Below are positions 9,571 to 18,195 of a stretch of DNA of 64,000 nucleotides, in pieces. A program made the translations under genes and the position numbers. Source of the stretch: Erythrobacter aureus (GTDB taxonomy: Bacteria; Pseudomonadota; Alphaproteobacteria; Sphingomonadales; Sphingomonadaceae). Where the stretch lies: assembly GCF_003355455.1 (NCBI RefSeq), contig NZ_CP031357.1, forward strand, positions 2,086,501 through 2,150,500, written 5' to 3'. Each line of letters starts with the position of its first letter. Position 1 is the stretch's first letter. The notes below the pieces were generated by a model, which made no database searches, had not been told where the DNA came from, and saw only the letters and a list, made by a program, of their open reading frames with translations.

Positions 9571-10056
9571 TTAGCGATAGGGCGCGTCGGCTTCAAGGTT
9601 CGCGGCAATCGCACGCTCCCACTTGTCCCCGTTGGCCAGCAGTTTCGCCTTGTCGTACAGCAATTCCTCGCGCGTTTCGGTCGCGTATTCGAAGTTCGGC
9701 CCTTCGACGATCGCATCGACCGGGCAGGCTTCCTGACAGAAACCGCAATAGATGCACTTAGTCATGTCGATATCGTAGCGCGTGGTGCGGCGGCTGCCGT
9801 CCTCGCGCGGTTCGCTCTCGATCGTGATCGCCTGCGCGGGGCACACGGCCTCGCACAGCTTGCAAGCGATGCAGCGCTCTTCCCCGTTGGGATAGCGGCG
9901 CAGCGCATGTTCGCCGCGGAAACGCGGGCTGATCGGGTTCTTCTCGAAGGGGTAGTTGATCGTCACCTTGGGCTTGAAGAAGTATTTCAGCGTGAGGGCG
10001 TGTGCCTTCACGAACTCCCACAGGGTGAACGACTTGATCAGATGCGCGACGCTCAT
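9571..10056 (-). CDS. nuoI: NADH-quinone oxidoreductase subunit I
   Basis: A 161-residue peripheral-arm subunit that carries two [4Fe-4S] clusters (N6a and N6b) between NuoG and NuoB. Both cluster motifs are intact: CIACKLCEAVCP and CIYCGFCQEACP, each followed by proline as expected for ferredoxin-type clusters. I placed the start at the ATG at 10056, which overlaps the nuoH stop (ATGA) and gives the normal family length. The longer open frame upstream is only an extension through nuoH in another frame. Confidence 0.98.
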   Translation of the reverse strand: MSVAHLIKSFTLWEFVKAHALTLKYFFKPKVTINYPFEKNPISPRFRGEHALRRYPNGEERCIACKLCEAVCPAQAITIESEPREDGSRRTTRYDIDMTKCIYCGFCQEACPVDAIVEGPNFEYATETREELLYDKAKLLANGDKWERAIAANLEADAPYR

Positions 10057-11114
10057 GCGGCGGCTCCATAGTGGCCGGTGGCCATGAGATATCCGGAAAT
10101 GACAACGACGAAGAACAGACTCATCGGCAGGAAGACCTTCCAGCCCAGGCGCATCAACTGGTCGTAACGATAGCGCGGAACGGTCGCCATGACCCAGCTG
10201 AACATGAAGAAGAAGAAGAAGGTCTTCAGCAGGAACCAGACGATCCCCGGCACATCGAACCACGGAATGAGATCGATATCGAGCGGGGGCAGCCAGCCAC
10301 CGAAGAACAAGACCGTGTTGAGCGAGCACATCAGCAGGATGTTGGCATATTCGCCCAGCCAGAAAAGCGCGAAGCTCATCGAGGAATATTCTGTCTGGTA
10401 GCCGGCGACGAGCTCGCTCTCGGCCTCGGTCAGGTCGAACGGCACGCGCTGCGTTTCGGCCAGGCAGGAGATGAAGAACATCACCCAGATCGGGAAGATC
10501 AGCGGATGCACCACATAGGCATTGATGATGCCGAGGCCGAATTCCTGCTGAGCTGCGACGATGCCGGACAGGTTGAACGTGCCTGCAAACAGCACGACGC
10601 ACACGAGGATGAAGCCGATCGAGACTTCGTAGCTGATCATCTGCGCGGCGGCGCGCATCGCCGAAAAGAACGGGTATTTCGAGTTACTCGCCCACCCGCT
10701 CATGACCACGCCGTAAACGCCCAGCGAACTGATCGCGAGAACGTAGAGCAAGCCGACATTGATATCGGCAAGCACCACGCCCGCATCGAACGGGATCACC
10801 GCCCAGGCGAGCAGCGCAACGGTGAAGGTGATGATCGGGGCGAGCAGGAAGATGCCCTTGTTGGCGGCGCTCGGAATGATGGTTTCCTGGAGGAAGACCT
10901 TGAGGCCGTCGGCGAAGCTCTGCAGCAGGCCGAAGGGGCCGACCACATTGGGGCCGCGGCGCAAATTGATCGCCGCCCAGACCTTGCGGTCGACGTAAAT
11001 GATCATCGCGACGGCCAGCATCAGCGGCAGCGCGATCAGCAGGATGCCCGCGATGGTGGCGGTGAACCACGCCCATTCGTAGGTCATGCCGAGGGATTGG
11101 AAGAATTCGGTCAT
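10053..11114 (-). CDS. nuoH: NADH-quinone oxidoreductase subunit H
   Basis: A 353-residue membrane subunit with eight helices that forms the quinone-access chamber of complex I. The conserved RRGPNVVGPFGLLQSFADG loop, RAAAQMISYEVS, and AETQRVPFDLTEAESELVAG with its cluster of acidic residues are all visible. The start was set at the ATG at 11114, which overlaps the nuoG stop (ATGA). A GTG at 11162 would extend it into nuoG and is unlikely. Confidence 0.98.
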   Translation of the reverse strand: MTEFFQSLGMTYEWAWFTATIAGILLIALPLMLAVAMIIYVDRKVWAAINLRRGPNVVGPFGLLQSFADGLKVFLQETIIPSAANKGIFLLAPIITFTVALLAWAVIPFDAGVVLADINVGLLYVLAISSLGVYGVVMSGWASNSKYPFFSAMRAAAQMISYEVSIGFILVCVVLFAGTFNLSGIVAAQQEFGLGIINAYVVHPLIFPIWVMFFISCLAETQRVPFDLTEAESELVAGYQTEYSSMSFALFWLGEYANILLMCSLNTVLFFGGWLPPLDIDLIPWFDVPGIVWFLLKTFFFFFMFSWVMATVPRYRYDQLMRLGWKVFLPMSLFFVVVISGYLMATGHYGAAA

Positions 11115-13120
11115 TCCGCAGCCTCCGCAAGCTCGCCGCTGCCGAGCAGTTCGCTCGAACACTGCTGCATCACAGCGCTGGCGCGGGCGATGGGATTGGT
11201 GAGGTAGAAGTCCTTGATCGGATAGGACGAGATCGTGCCTTCGGCCTTCGCCTTCGCATCGGCCCGGGGCAGCGCGCCGTAGCTGGCGAGACCTTCTTCG
11301 CTCAGCGCGGGCACTTCGGCGATCATCGCCGCCTGAAGCTGTGCGAAACTGTCGAAGCCGACCTCGACCTTCAGCGCATCGGCCAGCGCGCGCAGGATCG
11401 TCCAGTCCTCGCGCGCGTCACCCGGCGCGAAGACGGCCTTTTCGGCGAATTGCACGCGCCCTTCGGTGTTGACGTAGGTCCCGTCCTTCTCGGCAAAGCT
11501 GGCGCCCGGCAGGACGATGTCCGCCGCATGCGCACCGCGATCGCCGTGGTGGCCGATATAGACCTTGAGCGCGTCGGCGAAGGGTTCGAAATCCATCTCG
11601 TCCGCGCCAAGGCTGATGACCACCTTGGGCTTGGCCGCGGCAATATCCTTCATTCCGCCCTTCTGCGCGAAACCGAGCATAAGCCCGCCCATGCGCGCGG
11701 CGCTGAAGTGCATGACGTTGAAACCGTTCCAGCCATCCTTCGCGAGACCGTAAGTCTCGGCGAAGGCAAGGCCCGCGCCGAGCGCGCCCTTGGCGAGAGC
11801 CGCACCGCCCATGATGATAGCGGGACGTTCCGCACCCTTGAAAGCTTCGGCGGCTTCCTTCGGGAGCTTGGAGAGCGCCAAGAGGTCCTCGCCGAGGAAT
11901 TCGGCCGGATAGGTCGTGTCCCAGCGCGGGCCGATGACGAAAACCTTGGCGCCGCGCTTTACCGCCTTGCGGAGGCGGACATTCACCAGCGGGGCTTCCC
12001 AACGAATGTGGCTGCCGACGATCAGGATCGCATCGGCGGTTTCGATCCCCGCGAAGGTCGAGTTGAAATTGACCGCGGCAAGATTCGAAACGTCGTAATC
12101 CATGCCGGTCTGGCGGCCTTCGAGCAGGCTCGAACCGCAAGCCTTCAGCAGCGCCTTGGCAGCGAACATGGTTTCGCAATCGACCATGTCGCCCGCGATG
12201 GCGGCAATGTCCTTGCCCGGCTTCGCCTTGGCGATCGCCTTGAACGCCTCGTCCCAGCTCGCGGGCTTGAGGCCGCCCTTCTTGCGCATGAAAACCTTGT
12301 CGAGGCGGCGCTTGGTCAGGCCATCGACCTGGTAACGGCCCTTGTCGGACAGCCATTCCTCGTTGACGTCGTCATTGATACGCGGAAGCGCGCGCATGAC
12401 TTCGCGGCCACGGCTGTCGAGACGGATGTTCGCGCCGACGGCATCGGATACGTCGATGCTGAGCGTCTTCTTGAGCTCCCACGGCCGCGCTTCGAAAGCA
12501 TAGGGACGCGAGGTGAGTGCACCGACCGGACACAGGTCGATCACATTGGCGCTCAACTCGTGTTCGGCGGCCTGTTCGAGATAGGTCGTGATCTGCATGT
12601 CCTCGCCGCGACCGACCGCGCCAATCTCGTCCACGCCCGCGATTTCCTCGCTAAAGCGCACACAGCGGGTGCAGTGGATGCAGCGTGTCATGACCGTCTT
12701 GATCAGCGGCCCCATATATTTCTCGGTGACGGCGCGCTTATTTTCCTCGTAACGCGTCGCGCCGCGGCCATAGGCAACCGACTGGTCCTGCAAATCGCAT
12801 TCGCCGCCCTGGTCGCAGATCGGGCAGTCGAGCGGGTGGTTGATGAGAAGGAACTCCATCACCCCTTCGCGCGCGGTCTTGACCATCTCGCTGTCGGTGC
12901 GGATTTCCTGCCCCTCGGTAGCCGGGAGCGCACAGCTTGCCTGCGGCTTGGGCGGCCCGGGCTTCACCTCGACCAGGCACATGCGGCAATTGCCGGCGAT
13001 CGACAGCCGTTCGTGATAGCAGAAACGCGGGATTTCCTTCCCCGCAAGCTCGCAGGCCTGGAGCACGGTCGCGCCGTCCGGGACTTCGATTTCCTGTCCG
13101 TCTACGGTTACCTTAGGCAT
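11111..13120 (-). CDS. nuoG: NADH-quinone oxidoreductase subunit G
   Basis: A 669-residue peripheral-arm subunit. The N-terminal ferredoxin domain holds a [2Fe-2S] cluster (CYHERL, NCRMCLVEV), followed by the His-Cys3 [4Fe-4S] motif HPLDCPICDQGGECDLQD and the second cluster motif TRCIHCTRCVRF. The C-terminal half is a molybdopterin-oxidoreductase-like domain that binds no cofactor in complex I. The start was set at the ATG at 13120, where MPKVTVDGQEIEVP begins, since the upstream extension is not conserved-looking. The start overlaps the stop of the 69-residue membrane gene by eight bases. Confidence 0.97.
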   Translation of the reverse strand: MPKVTVDGQEIEVPDGATVLQACELAGKEIPRFCYHERLSIAGNCRMCLVEVKPGPPKPQASCALPATEGQEIRTDSEMVKTAREGVMEFLLINHPLDCPICDQGGECDLQDQSVAYGRGATRYEENKRAVTEKYMGPLIKTVMTRCIHCTRCVRFSEEIAGVDEIGAVGRGEDMQITTYLEQAAEHELSANVIDLCPVGALTSRPYAFEARPWELKKTLSIDVSDAVGANIRLDSRGREVMRALPRINDDVNEEWLSDKGRYQVDGLTKRRLDKVFMRKKGGLKPASWDEAFKAIAKAKPGKDIAAIAGDMVDCETMFAAKALLKACGSSLLEGRQTGMDYDVSNLAAVNFNSTFAGIETADAILIVGSHIRWEAPLVNVRLRKAVKRGAKVFVIGPRWDTTYPAEFLGEDLLALSKLPKEAAEAFKGAERPAIIMGGAALAKGALGAGLAFAETYGLAKDGWNGFNVMHFSAARMGGLMLGFAQKGGMKDIAAAKPKVVISLGADEMDFEPFADALKVYIGHHGDRGAHAADIVLPGASFAEKDGTYVNTEGRVQFAEKAVFAPGDAREDWTILRALADALKVEVGFDSFAQLQAAMIAEVPALSEEGLASYGALPRADAKAKAEGTISSYPIKDFYLTNPIARASAVMQQCSSELLGSGELAEAAE

Positions 13121-13322
13121 CGTGGGATCCTTCGGTGCGCAGGTTCGCCCGCGCGAATAGTTGCAGGGCAATCCCTATGAACAGCGGACCGCCGAATGAA
13201 ATGGCATAATCGAATTTCGAAGCTTCGCCCGCCGCATAGTCGGCATAGCCGAGAACCGCTACGAGCGCAGCGAGAGCGATGAGGGCAATCGAAACCAGTC
13301 GAATGATGACCGCGCCGCTCAT
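13113..13322 (-). CDS. 69-residue membrane protein inside the nuo operon
   Basis: A small protein with two predicted membrane helices, residues about 5-25 and 42-60, joined by a short loop reading YAAGEASKFDY. It sits between nuoF and nuoG with overlaps on both sides: ATGA with nuoF and ATGCCTAA with nuoG. That tight packing argues that it is translated with complex I. I recognise no family. It could be an assembly or accessory factor of complex I, but that is inference from position only. Confidence 0.75.
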   Translation of the reverse strand: MSGAVIIRLVSIALIALAALVAVLGYADYAAGEASKFDYAISFGGPLFIGIALQLFARANLRTEGSHDA

Positions 13323-14611
13323 TCCGCTGCCTCCGCGAACTTGGCGTTGTGTTCTTCGATCCGGCGTTCGAGCTCGGGGCGGAAGTGGCGGATGAGGCCC
13401 TGGATCGGCCAGGCCGCCGCATCGCCCAGCGCGCAGATGGTGTGACCTTCGACCTGCTTGGTGACCTGCTGCAGCATGTCGATTTCCTCGATTGCCGCAT
13501 CACCGGTGCGCAGGCGCTCCATCATACGCCACATCCAGCCCGTACCTTCTCGGCAGGGGGTGCACTGGCCGCAGCTCTCGTGCTTGTAGAAATAGCTGAG
13601 ACGGGAAATCGCGCGGACGATGTCGGTCGACTTGTCCATCACGATGACGCCTGCCGTGCCGAGGCCCGAGCCGAGGTCCTTGAGACCATCGAAATCCATC
13701 GGCGCGTCCCAGATCTGCTCTGCGGGCACCAGCGGAACCGACGAACCGCCCGGGATCACGGCGAGGAGATTGTCCTTGCCGCCCACAATGCCGCCGCAAT
13801 GCTTCTCGATCAGCTCGCTGAACGGGATCGAAAGCGCTTCCTCGACCACGCAGGGCTTGTTCACATGGCCGCTGATCTGGAAGAGCTTGGTGCCCTTGTT
13901 GTTCTCGCGCCCGAAGCTCGCGAACCAGCTCGCGCCACGGCGCAGGATCGTCGGGACGACGGCGATCGATTCGACGTTGTTGACCGTGGTCGGGCAGCCA
14001 TAGAGGCCCGCGCCAGCCGGGAATGGCGGCTTGAGGCGAGGCTGGCCCTTCTTGCCTTCGAGGCTTTCGATCATCGCGGTTTCTTCGCCGCAGATGTAGG
14101 CGCCTGCGCCACGGTGGAGGAAGACGTCGAAATCGTAGCCCGACTTCGCCGCGTTCTTGCCGATCAGCCCGGCGTCATAAGCCTCGTCGATCGCCGCCTG
14201 CAGCGTTTCGGCCTCACGGATGTATTCGCCGCGAATGTAGATATAGGCGGCCCTCGCCCGCATCGCGTAGCCCGCGACCAGCGCGCCTTCGATCAGCTTG
14301 TGCGGATCGTGGCGGATGATCTCGCGGTCCTTGCACGAGCCGGGTTCGGATTCGTCGGCATTGATGACGAGAAAGCTGGGACGGCCGTCCTTCGATTCCT
14401 TCGGCATGAACGACCATTTGAGGCCGGTCGGGAAGCCTGCGCCGCCGCGCCCGCGAAGGCCCGAGGCCTTCACTTCCTCGATGATAGTGTCGTGACCGCG
14501 CGCGATCAGCGACTTGGTATCGTCCCAGTCGCCGCGCTGCTGCGCTGCCTTCAGGCCCCAGTCCTGGAAGCCGTAGAGGTTGGTGAAGATGCGATCCTTG
14601 TCGGCAAGCAT
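13319..14611 (-). CDS. nuoF: NADH-quinone oxidoreductase subunit F
   Basis: A 430-residue peripheral subunit that binds NADH and FMN and carries [4Fe-4S] cluster N3, where electrons enter complex I. The glycine-rich FMN and NADH loop GRGGAGFPTGLKW, CGEETAMIESLEG, and the cluster motif ESCGQCTPCREGTGW with a distal cysteine in HTICALGD are all present. It starts with ATG at 14611, sharing one base with the stop of the upstream 46-residue gene (TGATG). Confidence 0.98.
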   Translation of the reverse strand: MLADKDRIFTNLYGFQDWGLKAAQQRGDWDDTKSLIARGHDTIIEEVKASGLRGRGGAGFPTGLKWSFMPKESKDGRPSFLVINADESEPGSCKDREIIRHDPHKLIEGALVAGYAMRARAAYIYIRGEYIREAETLQAAIDEAYDAGLIGKNAAKSGYDFDVFLHRGAGAYICGEETAMIESLEGKKGQPRLKPPFPAGAGLYGCPTTVNNVESIAVVPTILRRGASWFASFGRENNKGTKLFQISGHVNKPCVVEEALSIPFSELIEKHCGGIVGGKDNLLAVIPGGSSVPLVPAEQIWDAPMDFDGLKDLGSGLGTAGVIVMDKSTDIVRAISRLSYFYKHESCGQCTPCREGTGWMWRMMERLRTGDAAIEEIDMLQQVTKQVEGHTICALGDAAAWPIQGLIRHFRPELERRIEEHNAKFAEAAE

Positions 14612-14751
14612 CAGAATGCACCCCCTTGCGAGAGGAAATAGATAGCGGCGACCGCGATAACCGCGAGCACACCGAATTTCACGAGGCCGACGAGCACCTT
14701 CCAGGCGATGAAGCCGAGAACCAGCGCGATCAGGATGGTGGCAATGCTCAT
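14611..14751 (-). CDS. 46-residue membrane protein inside the nuo operon
   Basis: A short open frame between nuoE and nuoF, found by translating the gap. It begins MSIATILIALVLGFIAWKVL and ends in IYFLSQGGAF. Both junctions are one-base TGATG overlaps: the start with the nuoE stop at 14751, and the stop with the nuoF start at 14611. The protein is almost entirely hydrophobic, with one long or two short helices. No family is recognised. The perfect fit between neighbours supports a real gene despite its length. Confidence 0.72.
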   Translation of the reverse strand: MSIATILIALVLGFIAWKVLVGLVKFGVLAVIAVAAIYFLSQGGAF

Positions 14752-15419
14752 CACCAGTCCTTCCGGTAATCGTGATTGGCGTCGACCATTTCCTTCAGCG
14801 TGGTCGGGCCGCCTTCGGGCTCGCTGGTGCGCTTGCCTTCGATCTGGGTGCCGGTCTTGGGCTGCTTGCCTGCGGCCAGTTCGTCAAGGATGGCATCGAG
14901 GCGCTCGGGCGTGAGATCCTCGTAATTGTCGTCGTTGATCTGGACCATCGGCGCGGTGGCGCAATTGCCCATGCATTCGACTTCGGTGAGGGTCCAGAGA
15001 CCGTCTTCGGAGACATGCCCCTTCTTCATGCCGCGCTTCTTGCAGGTTTCGAACAATCCGTCCGAACCGCGCAGCATGCACGGCGTCGTGCCGCAGACCT
15101 GCACGTGGTACTTACCCACGGGCTTCAAATTGTACATGAAATAGAAGCTGGCGACCTCGAGCACGCGGATGACCGGCATGTCGAGATAGTCGGCGACATA
15201 TTCGATCACCGGCAGCGGCAGCCAGCCCTGCGTATCGGTTTCCTCGCCGACCTGGCGCTGGGCAAGGTCGAGCAGCGGCATCACCGCCGAGCGCTGGCGC
15301 CCTTCGGGATAGCGCGCAATCGCAGTGTCGGCGCGCTCGCGGTAGCTTTCGGTGAACTCGAAAGCACCCCAGCGCTCGCGCAGTTCGGGAGTATCGGGTG
15401 CGGGGGAACGGTCAGCCAT
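14751..15419 (-). CDS. nuoE: NADH-quinone oxidoreductase subunit E
   Basis: A 222-residue thioredoxin-like subunit that holds [2Fe-2S] cluster N1a and pairs with NuoF. The four cluster cysteines are in VCGTTPCMLRG and CMGNCATAP. The C-terminal 40 to 50 residues are a charged, probably disordered extension beyond the usual fold. The start ATG overlaps the stop of the upstream 59-residue gene by eight bases. Confidence 0.97.
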   Translation of the reverse strand: MADRSPAPDTPELRERWGAFEFTESYRERADTAIARYPEGRQRSAVMPLLDLAQRQVGEETDTQGWLPLPVIEYVADYLDMPVIRVLEVASFYFMYNLKPVGKYHVQVCGTTPCMLRGSDGLFETCKKRGMKKGHVSEDGLWTLTEVECMGNCATAPMVQINDDNYEDLTPERLDAILDELAAGKQPKTGTQIEGKRTSEPEGGPTTLKEMVDANHDYRKDW

Positions 15420-15591
15420 TGATCAACCTGCGTTCGACATAGCGGCCCACATAGAGACCGATGACGGCGGCGAAGGCCGTCGAGAGAATTTCCTTGAGCG
15501 AAGCTTCGCCGTGGAAGGCGACAAGGTAAGCCGCAACCGCCGAAGCAAAGGCCGCGAATGCCGCGACAAAGATGAACAGTTCGCGCGCCAT
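15412..15591 (-). CDS. 59-residue membrane protein inside the nuo operon
   Basis: A small open frame between nuoD and nuoE, found by translating the gap. It starts MARELFIFVAAFAAFASAV and ends VGRYVERRLING. Two hydrophobic helices flank a polar loop (HGEASLKEI), and the basic C-terminus would favour a cytoplasmic tail. The start ATG at 15591 shares one base with the nuoD stop (TAATG), and the end overlaps the nuoE start by eight bases (ATGGCTGA). It was not matched to a family. Its place in the operon suggests a link to complex I. Confidence 0.72.
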   Translation of the reverse strand: MARELFIFVAAFAAFASAVAAYLVAFHGEASLKEILSTAFAAVIGLYVGRYVERRLING

Positions 15592-16808
15592 TAGCGGTCA
15601 CACTCCCCGAACACGACGTCGATGGCGCCTAGGATGGCAGTTGCGTCGGGCAGCATATGGCCCTTCGACATGAAGTCCATTGCTTGCAGGTGGCTGAAGG
15701 CCGTCGGACGGATCTTGCAGCGATAGGGTTTATTCGACCCGTCGCTGACGAGGTAGACGCCGAATTCGCCCTTGGGGCTTTCGGTGGCGACGTAGACTTC
15801 GCCCGCTGGCACGTGGAAGCCCTCGGTATAGAGCTTGAAGTGGTGGATCAGCGCTTCCATCGACTGCTTCATCTCGGCGCGCTTGGGCGGCGAAACCTTG
15901 CGGTCGTCGCTGGCGATCGGGCCGGACGGCATATCGCGCAGGCACTGCTTGATGATCTTCGCGCTCTCGTAAACTTCCTTCACGCGCACCACGAAGCGGT
16001 CGTAACAGTCCGAATTGGTGCCGACGGGAATGTCGAACTCCATCCGGTCGTAAACATCATAGGGCTGCGACTTGCGCAGGTCCCACGGGATGCCCGCGGC
16101 GCGGATCATCGGGCCGGAGAAACCCCAGGCCACCGCGTCGTCCTTGCTCACAACGGCGATATCGACGTTGCGCTGCTTGAAGATGCGGTTGTCGAGCACG
16201 AGGCTCATTGCATCGCCGAACAATTCCTGGAGCCGACCATCGACCCAGTTGCCGATATCGACCAGCAGCTTTTCGGGCACGTCCTGATGGACGCCGCCGG
16301 GGCGGAACCAGGCGCTGTGCATGCGCGCACCCGAAGCCCGCTCGAAGAAGTTCATGCAGTCTTCGCGCAGCTCGAACACCCACAGGTTCGGCGTCATCGC
16401 GCCGACGTCCATGACGTGCGCGCCGATGTTGAGCATGTGGTTGCAGATGCGGGTCAGCTCGGCGAACAGAACGCGCAGATACTGCCCGCGTTCGGGCACT
16501 TCGACATTGAGCAGCTTCTCGATCGCGAGGACATAGCTGTATTCCTGCGCCAGCGGCGAACAATAGTCGAGCCGGTCGAAATAGGGCAGCGCCTGCAGAT
16601 AGGTCTTGTGTTCGATCAGCTTTTCGGTGCCGCGGTGGAGCAGGCCGACATGCGGATCGATCCTCTCGATGATCTCGCCGTCGAGCTCCATGACCATGCG
16701 CAGCACGCCGTGCGCCGCAGGGTGCTGAGGCCCGAAGTTGATCGTGTAATTGGTGATCACCTCGTCGCCGGTGGTGGGCGATTCTTCAAGATGCATGGCG
16801 TGGCTCAT
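15591..16808 (-). CDS. nuoD: NADH-quinone oxidoreductase subunit D
   Basis: A 405-residue peripheral subunit, derived from a [NiFe]-hydrogenase large subunit, that forms the quinone-binding site with NuoB. The conserved NFGPQHPAAHG near residue 27 contains the quinone-site histidine, and the HMLNIGAHVMDVGAMTPNLW region is also typical. It is separate from nuoC, not fused to it. The start overlaps the stop of the upstream lipoprotein gene by four bases. Confidence 0.98.
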   Translation of the reverse strand: MSHAMHLEESPTTGDEVITNYTINFGPQHPAAHGVLRMVMELDGEIIERIDPHVGLLHRGTEKLIEHKTYLQALPYFDRLDYCSPLAQEYSYVLAIEKLLNVEVPERGQYLRVLFAELTRICNHMLNIGAHVMDVGAMTPNLWVFELREDCMNFFERASGARMHSAWFRPGGVHQDVPEKLLVDIGNWVDGRLQELFGDAMSLVLDNRIFKQRNVDIAVVSKDDAVAWGFSGPMIRAAGIPWDLRKSQPYDVYDRMEFDIPVGTNSDCYDRFVVRVKEVYESAKIIKQCLRDMPSGPIASDDRKVSPPKRAEMKQSMEALIHHFKLYTEGFHVPAGEVYVATESPKGEFGVYLVSDGSNKPYRCKIRPTAFSHLQAMDFMSKGHMLPDATAILGAIDVVFGECDR

Positions 16809-17341
16809 GCGCAGATCCAGTTACCGCTATAGGATTGGGTTTTGCCCGCCGCATCGCGCACCGTGACGTTGGCCGGGCGGCTCTGCTGCTCGCCTGCTGC
16901 CGGGGTCACGGTGATGGCGAAACCTTCCCCATTGAAGGTTGTCCCGGTCCTGATGGCGTCGAGACCACCCATATCGGCATCGACGACGACCAGGCTTCCG
17001 CCAAGCCGAACCACAGCCTTACCGGGAAGCGCCTTATCGCGCATACCGGCGGCAATCAGCATCTCTTCACTGCCGACCATCAGCGTACACCCGCCATCGC
17101 GCGGACCGAGATCGACGCCGCCAATGTCACCGAGCTGCTGGAGCGCGGTCAGATCGGCGCCAGCGGGAGGCACCGGCACGGCAGTGTTTGGAGCATCAGG
17201 GTCGGCCTTGGCCACCTCGGATGTCTCGCCACCCTGGCCAATTCGATCGGCGAATCCGTCGGCATCTTCCTGCTCGGCAGGTTCCGAGGAACAGGCTGCC
17301 AAGGCGAGAACCGCGAGGGGAAGAAAAAGACGACGCATCAT
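16805..17341 (-). CDS. Lipoprotein of unknown function inserted between nuoC and nuoD
   Basis: A 178-residue protein with a lipoprotein signal: basic start, hydrophobic LFLPLAVLALAAC and a lipobox cysteine at about residue 17. After it comes an acidic, probably disordered linker of about 50 residues, and then a compact domain with two cysteines (GGCTLMV and the C-terminal NWICA) that could form a disulfide in the periplasm. The gene overlaps both nuoC and nuoD by four bases, so it is translated within the complex I operon. I do not recognise the domain. Confidence 0.85.
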   Translation of the reverse strand: MMRRLFLPLAVLALAACSSEPAEQEDADGFADRIGQGGETSEVAKADPDAPNTAVPVPPAGADLTALQQLGDIGGVDLGPRDGGCTLMVGSEEMLIAAGMRDKALPGKAVVRLGGSLVVVDADMGGLDAIRTGTTFNGEGFAITVTPAAGEQQSRPANVTVRDAAGKTQSYSGNWICA

Positions 17342-18189
17342 TTCTTATCCTTCTTCTTCGGCTCGGTGGCCTCGGCAGTGTCTGTCGTTTTGCCCTTGCG
17401 CTCGGAACGGGCGGGCTTGTCTTCTGTCGGCTCGGGCGCCGGAGGGTTCTTGCCGCCATCTTTCTCGGCCGGAGCGTCGGCGCTTACCTTTTCGGCAGCC
17501 TTGGCATCGGCCCTGGCTCCCGCGCCCGTCTGTTTTGGGCTTTCGGTGGTCTTGGGATCGTCGACCGGCGGCGTGTCCGCTTTCTCGTCGCCCGGCAGCA
17601 CGTAATCGGCACCTTCCCACGGACTCATGAAATCGAACTGACGCAAATCCTGGGCGAGTTCGACCGGCTCGTAGACGACGCGCTTCTCGTCTTCCGAATA
17701 GCGCAACTCGTGATAGCCGGTCAGCGGGAAATCCTTGCGGAAGGGATGCCCTTCGAAGCCGTAATCGGTCAGGATACGGCGCAGATCGGTATTGCCCGAG
17801 AACAGCACACCGTACATGTCGAATACTTCGCGCTCGAGCCAGCCTGCGTTCGGCCAGAGGGTGGTGACGGTCGGAACGGGCGTATCTTCGCTTGCCGAAC
17901 ACTTCACCATGATGCGATTGTTGCTGGTGAGCGAAAGCAGCATATAAACCACTTCGAACCGCTCGGCGCGGCTGGGATAGTCAACCCCCGCGATTTCCAT
18001 CAGCTGCTGATAGGCGTGATCGTCACGCAGGATGCGCAGCGCATCCTCGATGCTGTCGCGCTTCACGGTGAACAGCAGCTCGCCGTGCTCTTCATCCGCC
18101 TCGACGAGATGATCCCCGAGGGCCTGCGTAAGCGTAGCCTTGAGCCCGTCGATCTGCGTGAACCGGGGCGCGGAATGTAACACTGCCAT
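17338..18189 (-). CDS. nuoC: NADH-quinone oxidoreductase subunit C with a charged tail
   Basis: The 30 kDa peripheral subunit of complex I. The family core runs to about residue 190 and includes WLEREVFDMYGVLFSGN and the TDYGFEGHPFRKDFPLTGY signature. It is followed by about 95 residues rich in Lys, Ala, Pro and Glu that end in a lysine run and are probably disordered. Total length is 283 residues. I prefer the ATG at 18189 to the GTG at 18195 because an AAGG ribosome-binding site lies about nine bases ahead of it. Confidence 0.95.
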   Translation of the reverse strand: MAVLHSAPRFTQIDGLKATLTQALGDHLVEADEEHGELLFTVKRDSIEDALRILRDDHAYQQLMEIAGVDYPSRAERFEVVYMLLSLTSNNRIMVKCSASEDTPVPTVTTLWPNAGWLEREVFDMYGVLFSGNTDLRRILTDYGFEGHPFRKDFPLTGYHELRYSEDEKRVVYEPVELAQDLRQFDFMSPWEGADYVLPGDEKADTPPVDDPKTTESPKQTGAGARADAKAAEKVSADAPAEKDGGKNPPAPEPTEDKPARSERKGKTTDTAEATEPKKKDKK

Positions 18190-18195
18190 CGCCAC

